A program made the position numbers and the translations under genes. The notes below the pieces were generated by a model that worked only from the letters and a program-made list of their open reading frames with translations, made no database searches and had not been told where the DNA came from. Below are positions 1 through 7,522 of a stretch of DNA of 32,631 nucleotides, piece after piece (positions within the stretch are counted from its first letter, which is position 1; every line of letters starts with the position of its first letter). Origin of the DNA: Pseudomonadota bacterium (lineage in GTDB: Bacteria; Desulfobacterota; Desulfobulbia; Desulfobulbales; SURF-16); NCBI GenBank assembly GCA_018816555.1, contig JAHIVT010000094.1, forward strand, positions 1 to 32,631, read 5' to 3'.

Positions 1-112
1 TAAAACAGACTATTTGGCCAATGGTTATCTTTTTTAAGGCAAATTGCCGGCTTGTGAGCCGATTTTTCCAATCTGAACTCCTCAGCCGGCATAAAAACTC
101 ACTTCTTGACGG

Positions 113-904
113 TCAGCTTTGATCGTCCGGGAGCAGCTGCAAGGTGTCACTGAAAGAATTGCTTGTTGAAAAGTGAATTCTTGCGCTCGTTTCTTTTTTG
201 TTGATGATGTAGTTTGCTATGAATTTTTCTGAGTCGATTTCTTTGCAACTTATACGGTCTTTTTCAAAATGTATCCTTAGGAGGTCAGTGTCAACAACTG
301 ATATAAGATTGAAATTGTAAATTGATTTTTCTCGTTTTCTACTGTCCAGTAGGTGAGTCTCGTACCACTGTGATTTCATTAGTGATACAACAGAGTTGAA
401 AATTGCTGTGTCATTTTGAGGACTACCGTTTGTTTTACTCATCTCCTGAAATGCAAATATATGTTTGGATGGATTAAAAATATTCTCGAACAAATTAACA
501 TCTGAATTAACATATTCATTCTGCCAATCCCAATTTTCAATCATATATTTCAGAATTGGATCATTTGACCACATTCTAATAGGATGCCAATTTGTATTTG
601 GGTCTTTAGTATTTTTTTCTTTTGATAATAATGCCCAGAGTTTATCTTTGCTTTTCTTACAACTAATCAAAAGCGCTGTGTAGATAAGGCATTCGTCGGT
701 TTCCTTCGCTCGATAAGCTACAATATCTATTTCTCTTGCAGCTCCTTTAACATCATCAATGTAGTATTTATTATTTATAACTATCCATCCGTTATCTTGT
801 AGGATGCTAGAAATTTTAAACTCAAGTTCAAATCCGGTTTTTCTCACCCCATCAATGTATTTTTCTGGATTCATGTCCGAATTTTCTTCAGATTTAGGTG
901 GCAT
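113..904 (-). CDS. Orphan protein with degenerate PD-(D/E)XK nuclease-like N-terminal domain
   Basis: A 263-aa protein not recognised as a named family. Residues 20-95 have the layout of a restriction-endonuclease-like fold: a helix with acidic residues (GFELEFK, 24-30), a strand with REID (57-60), then a hydrophobic strand ending ISCKKS (80-85) and a KLW helix. The usual E-x-K is S-C-K here, so catalysis is uncertain. The C-terminal half has no motif I recognise. The gene is clearly more AT-rich than the core genes, which suggests transfer. The ATG at 904 has no clear ribosome site; ATG at 874 is an alternative start. It sits alone left of the phage-type genes. The fold assignment is inference from motif spacing only. 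It could be an orphan restriction or phage-defence protein. Confidence 0.55.
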   Translation of the reverse strand: MPPKSEENSDMNPEKYIDGVRKTGFELEFKISSILQDNGWIVINNKYYIDDVKGAAREIDIVAYRAKETDECLIYTALLISCKKSKDKLWALLSKEKNTKDPNTNWHPIRMWSNDPILKYMIENWDWQNEYVNSDVNLFENIFNPSKHIFAFQEMSKTNGSPQNDTAIFNSVVSLMKSQWYETHLLDSRKREKSIYNFNLISVVDTDLLRIHFEKDRISCKEIDSEKFIANYIINKKETSARIHFSTSNSFSDTLQLLPDDQS

Positions 905-1196
905 AACAAGTTATTATCAAATTTCTTAATATCTACTCCAACCTAACATCCTTGACAATAAAATATAGGGAATTCTGCCCATTTCCAACCCAATATCATT
1001 CATCAGGGAATATAACCGGAAACATGATAATAACACCCTGTAAAATGCATTGGTAATATCAACCGTTTCTGCAAAACCATAAGTTTACTCCTGAGTAACC
1101 TTCAATCGGGTAGCTGCCAGATTTGATCGGAACTAAAAATTGAATTTTGTCAGATTGAATGTAGGTTTCTACAAATTATGGCAATCAAAATAAATC
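905..1196. other. AT-rich intergenic stretch, no gene seen
   Basis: This AT-rich gap separates the orphan nuclease-like gene from the phage-type genes. I see no convincing ORF, RNA gene, strong hairpin or attachment repeat in it. It probably contains the promoter of the leftward gene that starts at 904, but no clean -35/-10 pair stands out. Confidence 0.5.
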
Positions 1197-1517
1197 TCAT
1201 GTCTTGTGCAATGAAAAATTAAATTTGCGCTTGCCGCCTTTAAAAAGGGTTCCGTAGAAACTTCCATCAGGTTGGGGGACAACGGTGTCAACGATGTCTC
1301 GGAAAAAATCATCGTTTTTTTCATGGTCATAGATCAACTTGAAGCCTAGATCGCTTGCCATGGGTTCGATATGAAAATATCCGCCGGTGATTCCTTTTGC
1401 TTCGTTGTGGCCTTCATGTCCGCTGATAACCTTGTGGTCATCCAGCAGATTAAGAAGAGGGGCCAAAGGTCCATAGCAAACGACTTTTCATTTTCCTTCC
1501 AATTTTTCAGCAATCAT
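1197..1517 (-). pseudogene. Small phage-type ORF interrupted by an in-frame TGA at codon 10
   Basis: Read from the ATG at 1517, the frame is open for 106 codons except for a TGA at 1488-1490 (codon 10). The ATG overlaps the end of the upstream zinc-ribbon gene, the usual arrangement for translational coupling in phage operons. The sequence before the stop (MIAEKLEGK) runs smoothly into the sequence after it (KVVCYGPLAP...). Later residues include HKVISGHEGHNEAKGITGG. A single TGG-to-TGA change would explain the interruption. Selenocysteine or TGA read-through is possible but unsupported. Internal restart at the TTG at 1466 would give 89 aa. The product is unrecognised. Confidence 0.5.
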
Positions 1518-1683
1518 AATTCACCCTTTTCACCTCCAGGGGCATTTCCTCACGGCAGACCGGGCATGTCGCCCTGGTAAGAACAAGGTAAGTGGTATAA
1601 GGGATGTCCCACCAAATACCGCATGCGCCGCATTTTATGTGCGCCATTGCCTCCAGACTGACCTTGTGCTGTTGCTCGTTCAT
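1507..1683 (-). CDS. 58-aa zinc-ribbon protein in phage-type cluster
   Basis: A short gene encoding 58 residues. It carries two Cys-x-x-Cys pairs (CGAC at 18-21 and CPVC at 40-43), the layout of a zinc ribbon, with IWWDIPYTTY between them. It resembles small Com-like or zinc-finger proteins of Mu-type and other phages, but I cannot assign a family. It starts 4 bases after the stop of the upstream 90-aa membrane gene and overlaps the following ORF by 11 bases, so it is probably part of one leftward operon. The zinc-binding role is inferred from the cysteines. Confidence 0.55.
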   Translation of the reverse strand: MNEQQHKVSLEAMAHIKCGACGIWWDIPYTTYLVLTRATCPVCREEMPLEVKRVNYDC

Positions 1684-1687
1684 GGTG

Positions 1688-1960
1688 CTATCCGCCGAGT
1701 TTCAGTTTGAGTCCCGCAATAAACGCGGCCAGCATCATGGCGACCAGCACAATGGGGATGGCAAAAATCCCCTTGTCGGTGAATTTCCGGAGACCATCTG
1801 AAAACCTGAGCGACATCCGGAACTGCTCGACCTCTTTCGGGTTGTCGACATCAACCCCTAAAATGGCGAATGTCTGCCTGACAGCCTCTTTTGCTGCCGC
1901 CTCGGCATAGTCGCATTTCTGGCGGCAATCTGGTCCGTCATACTTTTGGCAATCATTCAT
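1688..1960 (-). CDS. Small phage-type membrane protein
   Basis: A 90-aa protein with a cysteine-bearing N-terminus (MNDCQKYDGPDCRQKC), an amphipathic middle rich in AAAKEAVRQTF and LGVDVDNPKEVEQFR, and one C-terminal membrane span (about 64-83: GIFAIPIVLVAMMLAAFIAG). Small proteins of this design (a helix with VRQTF..LGVDVDNP followed by one C-terminal span) are familiar beside phage tail genes, but their function is not known to me. It lies directly upstream of the zinc-ribbon gene with 4 bases between them. Confidence 0.55.
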   Translation of the reverse strand: MNDCQKYDGPDCRQKCDYAEAAAKEAVRQTFAILGVDVDNPKEVEQFRMSLRFSDGLRKFTDKGIFAIPIVLVAMMLAAFIAGLKLKLGG

Positions 1961-2010
1961 AGCTTCACCGTGTTAAGCAGTGGAGACATCGCCGCTTTCA
2001 GATAAGAGTT

Positions 2011-2373
2011 TCATGTCGTCGCCGGCTTATTTTTAAAGTTGTTGACAGAAACAAAGAACTCCTCCGCATGCTCGACCCCGTCTCCAAGGTTTGGATCATT
2101 ATAAACCCAGGTAACGGTCAACAGCCTGGTAGCCACCTCATCAGACTCGGAAACCTCAGAATCTGCAGCGGTGATAGGAATCGTCACCGGATTTGCCGGA
2201 ATAACTGATTCAGCACTCCTCTCGTTAATAGGCGTGCCGTTTTTATCACTCAATCTGTAGGTGATTGAGGTAATGCCGCCGGAATCAACGGCAGCACCAT
2301 CCGTATCCTTGACGGTCAGCTTGATTCCGGCGCTGGATGAATCGTTAAGCGCTTTCGGGATTCTCGTTGCCAT
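2011..2373 (-). CDS. Phage-type structural or accessory protein, 120 aa
   Basis: A 120-aa soluble protein, predicted mostly beta (TSITYRLSDKNGTPI, RLLTVTWVYNDPN, AEEFFVSVNNF). It has no cysteine and no membrane span, and starts MATRIPKALNDSS. The pattern suits small Ig-like or head-tail accessory proteins of phages, but no family is recognised. It follows the frameshifted tail-type gene by 11 bases on the same strand, so it is probably in the same leftward operon. The function is unknown; the phage origin is inferred from neighbours. Confidence 0.5.
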   Translation of the reverse strand: MATRIPKALNDSSSAGIKLTVKDTDGAAVDSGGITSITYRLSDKNGTPINERSAESVIPANPVTIPITAADSEVSESDEVATRLLTVTWVYNDPNLGDGVEHAEEFFVSVNNFKNKPATT

Positions 2374-2384
2374 TTCATTACCTA

Positions 2385-2739
2385 TCAGTCGGAAAGTGAC
2401 AAAGTTGTGCCGCTGGCCAGCAGTTTGTACTGTCCCTGTGCGGCAAAGACTTCATTGGTCACGGCATCAGAACCGTGGAAAGTCCCGCCAGTTTCCGCCG
2501 TCCAAATACCCGACATACATGACCGTGCAGGCAGGGACATCAAAGGTGACATCGGCATTAAGCGCCCTGGCCCCGGCTGCTGCGGCATTAAAAGTCACCG
2601 CCTTCCTCGCGTATGCCGGGGAACCGCCAGTAACCTCATTTGTTCCTGTCGCGCCGGGATCGCCGTTATGGAGCGAGGCATAAGCAACGGTAAGGGCGTC
2701 CAGCATCGTGTTTTTTGCAGCATTTACAAAAGAACCCAT
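2385..2739 (-). pseudogene. Phage tail-type gene broken by a single-base frameshift
   Basis: From the ATG at 2739, preceded by GAGGAG, the frame reads MGSFVNAAKNTMLDAL..ASLHNGDPGATGTNEVTGG and matches the N-terminal pattern of a small phage tail-fibre-associated protein (DALTVAYASLHTxDPG). After TVMYVG the frame is lost. The expected continuation (IWTAETGGTFHGSDAVTNEVFAAQ...) lies in the next frame and ends cleanly at 2385. One extra G in the GGG run at 2509-2511 accounts for the shift. Without it the protein would be 117 aa. I see no slippery heptamer or reason for programmed shifting, so decay or a sequencing error is the simplest reading. Confidence 0.6.
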
Positions 2740-2750
2740 AACAAAACTCC

Positions 2751-3713
2751 TCAAATGACTTCATAGGTTATTGTGGCCCGCAGAACCTCATAACTTACTG
2801 AAGCCTGCAGAACTTCATAGCTCACTGACGCCTGCAGGACTTCGGCTGTTACCGAGCCCCACTTAAAGGCATTGGTGAGATTGTTCCCGGTTGCGGTAAT
2901 CGTGCCGGTTGCTGAGACAGGAGCAGATGAGCAAGCAATTTTCTCCCCGGCAGATTCCACCGACCCGATTCCGGTTAATTCGGTTGGCGGCCCCCTGGCG
3001 ATCTTATAGCCACTTGCCGTTACAGTTGCGGTCCCGACCACTGGCGCGGCTGATTCCGGGGTTTCCGTAACAACTTCCCCGGCCGTCCTGATCGTTCCAG
3101 TACAAGCCAATGGAGCAAAAGAAATCGCAATTTTCTGCCCCGCTGCTGTAATTGTCGCAGTAGCGGCAAGAGAGGCTGCTTCCGTTGCCGTCTCTACTGA
3201 GTGACCCAAGGCATCGATTACGCCGGTACAGCTCACCGGCGTTGCTTCACTGGAAATTTTCTGTCCTGTTGCCGTAACATAACCAATGGAGACAATTACG
3301 GGCGAATGCAAAGCCCAAGTTATTTTTTGCCCGGAAGCGGAGGACGTGCCAGTCGCGATCAGCGGGGCAATAGAAGAAGAAATCTTTTGCCCCGCTGCAG
3401 CAGTATCAGCAATTACCGACAATGAAGCCGATGAGGCCGTTATCTTATAGCCGCTTGCCGTTACAGTTGCGGATCCGGAAACAGGGGCGGCAGATTGGCC
3501 GGCACTGACCGGTTCGCCGGATGCGGTGATGGAGCCTGCGCCAGAAAGTGAAACCGTGGATTCAGCAATCTTGTTTCCTGCAGAAACAATAGAGCCTGTG
3601 GATAAAATGGGGGATGCGGAGGATGAAACCTTTTGCCCGGTGGTGGAAATAGAAGCAATGCCGGCAATCGGAGCGGAGGATGAAGATATTTCGCTAACAG
3701 GCTCGCCTGCGGC
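2751..3713 (-). CDS. Repeat-rich phage virion-type protein, probably 5'-truncated
   Basis: The frame is open for 336 aa from an ATG at 3761. It consists of about 14 imperfect repeats of 20-23 residues with the pattern xITAxGQKIxSSxAPLxxTG, followed by short tandem units ending in EVLQASVSY, EVLQASVSY and EVLRATITY. C-terminal units of this EVL type occur in phage virion proteins. The first 16 codons (3714-3761) run antisense to conserved integrase codons, so that start is probably accidental and the original 5' end appears lost at about 3713. Near-identical 30-bp DNA repeats at about 3004-3034 and 3443-3473 show recent unit copying. It lies upstream of the frameshifted tail gene. The role is inferred. 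Confidence 0.5.
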   Translation of the reverse strand, partial: AAGEPVSEISSSSAPIAGIASISTTGQKVSSSASPILSTGSIVSAGNKIAESTVSLSGAGSITASGEPVSAGQSAAPVSGSATVTASGYKITASSASLSVIADTAAAGQKISSSIAPLIATGTSSASGQKITWALHSPVIVSIGYVTATGQKISSEATPVSCTGVIDALGHSVETATEAASLAATATITAAGQKIAISFAPLACTGTIRTAGEVVTETPESAAPVVGTATVTASGYKIARGPPTELTGIGSVESAGEKIACSSAPVSATGTITATGNNLTNAFKWGSVTAEVLQASVSYEVLQASVSYEVLRATITYEVI

Positions 3714-3948
3714 ATCGATGAAAACTGCCTGGGCAACGGCAAAAAGATTGGCCGGCATCAAACGACGACTGCGACCCTATGACCTGAGACACGCCTTTGC
3801 CACCCCCCTGCTTGACAAGGGAGCCGACCTGAAATCCGTGTCCGAAATGCTCGGACACAAATCAATTGAAACAACCCTGAAAGTCTACCAGCACACCTCA
3901 AAAGAGCTGCACCGCCTTTCAATCGATAAGCTGCCGAATCTTGGCTAA
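3714..3948 (+). pseudogene. 3' remnant of a tyrosine recombinase (phage integrase)
   Basis: The translated fragment KTAWATAKRLAGI..RPYDLRHAFAT..LGHKS..KVYQHTS is the C-terminal end of a lambda-type integrase. It keeps the DLRH arginine, the LGH histidine and the final tyrosine. The first catalytic arginine, the lysine and the whole N-terminal half are missing. Upstream of about 3714 the frame becomes the antisense of the phage repeat gene, so the boundary is a recombination joint. It ends 66 bases from tRNA-Pro, the expected place for an integrase next to its attachment site. It cannot be functional. Confidence 0.75.
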
Positions 3949-4014
3949 TACATTAGCCAATTAGCCGACATTTTCCAGGATTGAAAAGGAAAGATAAGTA
4001 TTTGATTTTATGAA

Positions 4015-4091
4015 TGGTCGGGACGAGAGGATTTGAACCTCCGACCCTAGCGTCCCGAACGCTATGCTCTACCAGGCTGAGCCACGTCCCG
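4015..4091 (-). tRNA. tRNA-Pro (anticodon CGG)
   Basis: The minus strand folds as a complete 77-nt tRNA: acceptor CGGGACG pairing with CGTCCCG, anticodon stem TAGCG/CGCTA around the loop TTCGGGA, a T-arm with GGTTCAAATCC, and an encoded CCA at 4015-4017. The anticodon CGG reads proline codon CCG. The integrase remnant lies just beyond its 3' end, so it probably served as a phage attachment site. No second copy of its 3' end was seen in this window. Confidence 0.93.
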
Positions 4092-4108
4092 ACCCGGACA
4101 GACAGAAT

Positions 4109-4150
4109 AAAGACGCGGAGAAATACGATTAAATTTCTCCGCGTCTTTTT
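4109..4150. terminator. Bidirectional hairpin terminator between hup and tRNA-Pro
   Basis: Two perfect 16-base inverted arms (4109-4124 and 4133-4148) surround an 8-base loop, with T-rich tracts on both sides. It most likely ends the leftward hup transcript. It also insulates the tRNA gene from hup. Confidence 0.8.
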
Positions 4151-4246
4151 GTAATGATTATGACGACATGCTGAATAAACTGAACCGGAATGGTACCCGG
4201 TTGTATATATCGAATGTGAATTGGCGCTGCCTACTTCATCAACAAT

Positions 4247-4519
4247 TTATTTAACAGCTTCAGCAAGTTTACTTCCAGCTTTAAAGCGTGCAACCTTTCT
4301 TGAAGGAATCTTAATGGTGGCACCGGTCTGGGGGTTTCTACCCTGCCGTGCAGCACGGGCGGAGACAGAAAAAGTGCCAAAACCAACCAGGGTCACTTTG
4401 TCTCCTTTTGCCAGGGCATCAGTCACTGCATCAAGAAAAGCGGTTAATGACTTCTCCGCAGCGGCCTTGCTGATCCCCGCAGCAGAAGCCATGCTTTCAA
4501 CCAATTCACTCTTATTCAT
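4247..4519 (-). CDS. hup: DNA-binding protein HU (chromosomal copy)
   Basis: A 90-aa HU/IHF-family protein of normal length. It begins MNKSELVESMA and carries the signature VGFGTFSVSARAARQGRNPQTG (about 47-68) that forms the start of the DNA-binding arms. The arm includes the IKIPSRK stretch, and the end is FKAGSKLAEAVK. As a dimer it bends DNA and compacts the nucleoid. A GGAGGA ribosome site precedes the ATG. A promoter candidate lies upstream and a strong hairpin downstream, so it is probably a single-gene transcript. A second HU gene lies in the mobile element at 25062, about 65-70% similar by eye. Confidence 0.95.
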   Translation of the reverse strand: MNKSELVESMASAAGISKAAAEKSLTAFLDAVTDALAKGDKVTLVGFGTFSVSARAARQGRNPQTGATIKIPSRKVARFKAGSKLAEAVK

Positions 4520-4575
4520 AATCCTTCCTCCTCACTAATAACTTTATAGATGAATCTAACACGAACGTTAGTGCC

Positions 4576-4604
4576 GATTTAACCAAACACTATTAGATTG
4601 TCAA
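4576..4604 (-). promoter_or_regulatory. Candidate sigma-70 promoter for hup
   Basis: On the minus strand a perfect TTGACA (4599-4604) is followed after 17 bases by TAAATC (4576-4581), a weak -10 match. It lies about 60 bases upstream of the hup start codon. A near palindrome containing AACGTT sits just downstream of the -10 and could be a regulatory site. Confidence 0.45.
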
Positions 4605-4644
4605 ACAAAAAAAATCACTGTATTTCGCAAAAAAATACTCAATA

Positions 4645-5463
4645 TCATTTCAAAATACTCGGTCGCTCAGAAAGTTCAAGAAAAACTTTGGTATAATTGA
4701 GTTTTGCGAAAAATTTTACCACTTCGTCCCGCAAACAACTTTCAAGCAACTTCTCGCTATCCCCTTGAGATAGCGAAATAAAAACTGATTTGCCATCAAG
4801 TCTTACTCGACAGCCGAAAAAACCGATGGTCTCGAGAAAATTTTCCGCGAATGCCACATCCCGCAGCAGTTCCGGCGTAATAGCCACCCCGCCTGCAATA
4901 CGGGTAGCCAGACAGGATTCCGAAGGGAGATTCCAACAGGCAAGCTGAAATTCTCGACACAGGGAACGTATATCCCCTTTCGTCAAGCCGGCCTCAACCA
5001 GCGGGGTCTGCACCCCAAGCTCCCTGACAGCCCGCAGACCGGGACGGTCCTGTCCGAGATCATCAAGATTGGTCCCGTCTAAAAGTTTATACTCAGAAGA
5101 AAGCAGAGACGTCAAGTAACTATATATTTTCTTTTTGCAATGATAGCAGCGCAAATCGCTGTTTGCCGTGAATTCAGGCCAGGACAAGGGATCAAGATCG
5201 ACAATCTGCAACGCACAGTCCAGCTCATGACAGGTCTGCCTGACCTTTTCCAGCACCCGATGCTTCTGCAGCGGAGAACGAACATAAAAGGCCAGACAAT
5301 CCCCGCCATACGCCTCTACGGCTGCCTTGAGCAGCAAGGTGCTGTCCACGCCGCCGGAAAATGCCACTGCCCCATGACTTGCTCTTTTGAGCACAGCCAC
5401 GAGGCAATGGTATTTTTCCATTAATTGCAGGGGAAAAACGGATCTGTCCTCAGGGCAAACCAT
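4645..5463 (-). CDS. larE: LarE-family ATP-dependent sulfur transferase
   Basis: A 272-aa member of the LarE/PP-loop ATPase family. LarE adenylates a carboxylate and inserts sulfur while making the nickel-pincer nucleotide cofactor of lactate racemase-type enzymes. Visible features are the PP-loop SGGVDS at 36-41, RCYHCK with C106 and C109, and the conserved PSESCLATR with C184. The CxxC plus one further Cys is the pattern of LarE proteins thought to hold a [4Fe-4S] cluster, rather than those that sacrifice a single cysteine. It starts 5 bases after the stop of the homocysteine-biosynthesis gene, so the two are surely cotranscribed. No larA, larB or larC is in the window. Its real partner could therefore be another sulfur pathway. 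Confidence 0.85.
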   Translation of the reverse strand: MVCPEDRSVFPLQLMEKYHCLVAVLKRASHGAVAFSGGVDSTLLLKAAVEAYGGDCLAFYVRSPLQKHRVLEKVRQTCHELDCALQIVDLDPLSWPEFTANSDLRCYHCKKKIYSYLTSLLSSEYKLLDGTNLDDLGQDRPGLRAVRELGVQTPLVEAGLTKGDIRSLCREFQLACWNLPSESCLATRIAGGVAITPELLRDVAFAENFLETIGFFGCRVRLDGKSVFISLSQGDSEKLLESCLRDEVVKFFAKLNYTKVFLELSERPSILK

Positions 5464-5468
5464 CCTGA

Positions 5469-6638
5469 TTATTTGTCAGGCAAAGTCTGTACCGGCTTTT
5501 CAATGAGGAAATCACCCTTTTCGATCCATCCTTTCAAGGTAAGCGCAATCTCCCGCGCCCGAACAAAACTCGACAACGGGGCGGTGGGGACATCCTTGCC
5601 GTTTACCACAATATGCCCGCTTTTGAGCTGGGCATAGGTAACCTCACCATAATTGCGCTTCACGCCATGGGAATAATCATAGGAGTAATCAACTACCTGG
5701 GTGACGAGCTCGGCGTCGGAAACGCCGGTGTGGCGTGCCATATCCTCATTGAGAATGGGAATGGGAATGCCTATGCCCACGGCGAGGGTTGCACCATAAC
5801 CCTGCATACTGATACCTTTCAGCCACCGGTTGCTCATCTGCTTCATGTCGCCGTAGACCATGAGGGTGCCGGACGGTCTACAGGGCGTACCGTTTTCCAG
5901 CCGGAGGGCACCGGGATTATGCTGGGTGCCGTGCCAGCCGACATAACCGATGCCGCCGCCCAGAAAGATACGGGTGCCGATGCCGATGGTCTTAAAGTAA
6001 GGGTCATTGAGCAGGGGGCTCAACTCGCCGGCACTGCAAAAATTGGCATTTTTGCCATCTGGCCGCAGCGTTCCCATGTAAGTGTAAATCGTCTTATTGG
6101 ACAGATTGACGGCACAGTTATAATTCTGATAGCAGTTCCTGGGATTCATCAGCAGGGCATAGGGCAGATCCTGCAGGGTGACCTCCTTTTCAATGCCCTT
6201 GTTCGGATAACAATCCGTACCGTAGGCCACCGCCCTCAGATGAATCTTCTTGCCGGCCACCAAATCCTCAAGCACATGGCCGCCGCCATAGCGAAATTCA
6301 CCGGGAAAGACCTTGTTCAACGGATCGTCTTCCGCAAGTTCCGCCGCCCCGATATAGACATCCACGGCGGCAAGGCCGGCATAGGCAGGAACATCATTAA
6401 GCCATACCTTGGACGCCTTGATGGTCGGCTGGGAATGGCCGAAGTTAATAAAGGCCCCGGAGGAACACATGGGGGAAAAGGTGCCGGTGGTGACCACATC
6501 CACCTTTCTAGCCGCATCTTCGGGCCCATGCTCGCGGACAATGCCGACCATCTCCTCGGCCGTCACCACCACCGCTTCGCCAGACTTGATTCTGGCATTT
6601 ATTTCATCGTAGGTCTTCTGAACCTTCCACTCACTCAT
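5469..6638 (-). CDS. Homocysteine biosynthesis protein (DUF39/HcyBio family)
   Basis: A 389-aa protein of the DUF39 family. Genetic work in methanogens and sulfate reducers places the family in making homocysteine from aspartate semialdehyde with sulfide-derived sulfur. Recognisable blocks are VTTGTFSPMCSSGAFINFGH, AYGTDCYPNKG, LMNPRNCYQNYNCAVN, and the glycine-rich GIGTRIFLGGGIGYVGWHGTQH. The ATG at 6638 is preferred because GAGG precedes it by 9 bases and MSEWKVQKTYDEIN is a normal family start; an upstream TTG in frame is less likely. It lies between the CBS-ACT gene (11 bases upstream) and larE (5 bases downstream). Unlike some homologues, no CBS or ferredoxin domain is fused to it. Confidence 0.85.
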   Translation of the reverse strand: MSEWKVQKTYDEINARIKSGEAVVVTAEEMVGIVREHGPEDAARKVDVVTTGTFSPMCSSGAFINFGHSQPTIKASKVWLNDVPAYAGLAAVDVYIGAAELAEDDPLNKVFPGEFRYGGGHVLEDLVAGKKIHLRAVAYGTDCYPNKGIEKEVTLQDLPYALLMNPRNCYQNYNCAVNLSNKTIYTYMGTLRPDGKNANFCSAGELSPLLNDPYFKTIGIGTRIFLGGGIGYVGWHGTQHNPGALRLENGTPCRPSGTLMVYGDMKQMSNRWLKGISMQGYGATLAVGIGIPIPILNEDMARHTGVSDAELVTQVVDYSYDYSHGVKRNYGEVTYAQLKSGHIVVNGKDVPTAPLSSFVRAREIALTLKGWIEKGDFLIEKPVQTLPDK

Positions 6639-6649
6639 GCAATCAAACC

Positions 6650-7249
6650 TCACTCCATCACGGAGACAACTTTATGACCGGCCTCTTCCAACGCCTCGAC
6701 AATCGGGGCAGGATCACATTTTTCCAGTCTGAAATAATGGACTTTGCGCCTGGCGGCATGACTTTCAATGGCAACACTGATAATCTCGCCGCCGCGTTCA
6801 TTTATGACGCGGGTTACGTCCTCAAGGCCGCTCTTCTTATCAACCACCACATCAATTCTGGTTGAGGCCTTGAACAGGCCGAGTACCTCGATAAAGGCGG
6901 AAAGCAGATCCGACGCCGTGATGATGCCGACCAGTTTTTTCTTGTCAAGAACGGGCAACCCCCCGATTTTGTAATCATGAATGAGTCGCGCCGCCGTTTC
7001 AATGCTGGCATTGGCATTAACCGTAATGGGGTTCAACACCATCACCTGATGAACCGGTATGTCTTCCACCATTGACGGGAAAGAAAACTGCCGCAAATCG
7101 CTTTCAGTAATAAATCCAACCAACTGCTCATCCTCAACAACCGGCAGATGTCTGATGGAGTACTTCTTCATCAGCTCCGATGCCTCCTGCAGAAGTGCGG
7201 TTCTGTGGATGGTCTTCGGATCGGGTTTCATCCAGTTCTTTATTTTCAT
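6650..7249 (-). CDS. CBS-CBS-ACT domain protein (AcuB-like regulator)
   Basis: A 199-aa protein with two CBS domains (about 1-60 with RHLPVVEDEQLVGFITESDL, and about 70-125 with GGLPVLDKKKLVGIITASDL) followed by an ACT-like domain (about 130-198, starting RIDVVVDKKSGLEDVTRVI). CBS pairs bind adenosyl ligands and ACT domains bind amino acids. This would fit ligand control of the homocysteine gene that follows, although that link is inference. The ATG is preceded by AGGA. It is the first gene of the leftward three-gene cluster. The family resembles AcuB, but no acetoin genes are near, so that name would mislead. Confidence 0.85.
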   Translation of the reverse strand: MKIKNWMKPDPKTIHRTALLQEASELMKKYSIRHLPVVEDEQLVGFITESDLRQFSFPSMVEDIPVHQVMVLNPITVNANASIETAARLIHDYKIGGLPVLDKKKLVGIITASDLLSAFIEVLGLFKASTRIDVVVDKKSGLEDVTRVINERGGEIISVAIESHAARRKVHYFRLEKCDPAPIVEALEEAGHKVVSVME

Positions 7250-7522
7250 AGCGATTCCTACCTTATGCCTGACAACTTCCCCATACGGTTCCTTCTCTGA
7301 GAAGGAACAAAGTGATGCAGTAAAGGGAAATGATATTAACCCTAGAATACTTTTAATATTTTTTCAAGTTAGAAGAAACTGTGAAAAGGGCTGTGAATTT
7401 TGCAGGATATTTCATTTTTTCTTTTCATATCTGCCAATTTGCATTAATAATGCTCATTCTATCATCAAAATTGAGCCCCAGTGCATAAAAAAACGGGACA
7501 ACTACAAATAAATTCAGAAAAA

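Noticed and set aside
1-92. Leftward open frame from ATG at 92 to the window edge
   Set aside because: Only 30 codons are visible, there is no good ribosome site and no recognisable sequence; not enough to call a gene.
104-2325. Shared 15-mer CTTGACGGTCAGCTT at about 104 and 2311
   Set aside because: The match is short, does not extend, and lies in coding sequence in one copy; it is not an attachment repeat.
3003-3475. Near-identical 30-mers as a CRISPR or attachment pair
   Set aside because: They are codons of repeat units in one protein and keep its reading frame.
5613-6677. 354-codon rightward open frame antisense to the homocysteine gene
   Set aside because: It mirrors the DUF39 gene, has no family features, and overlaps a clearly real gene over its whole length.
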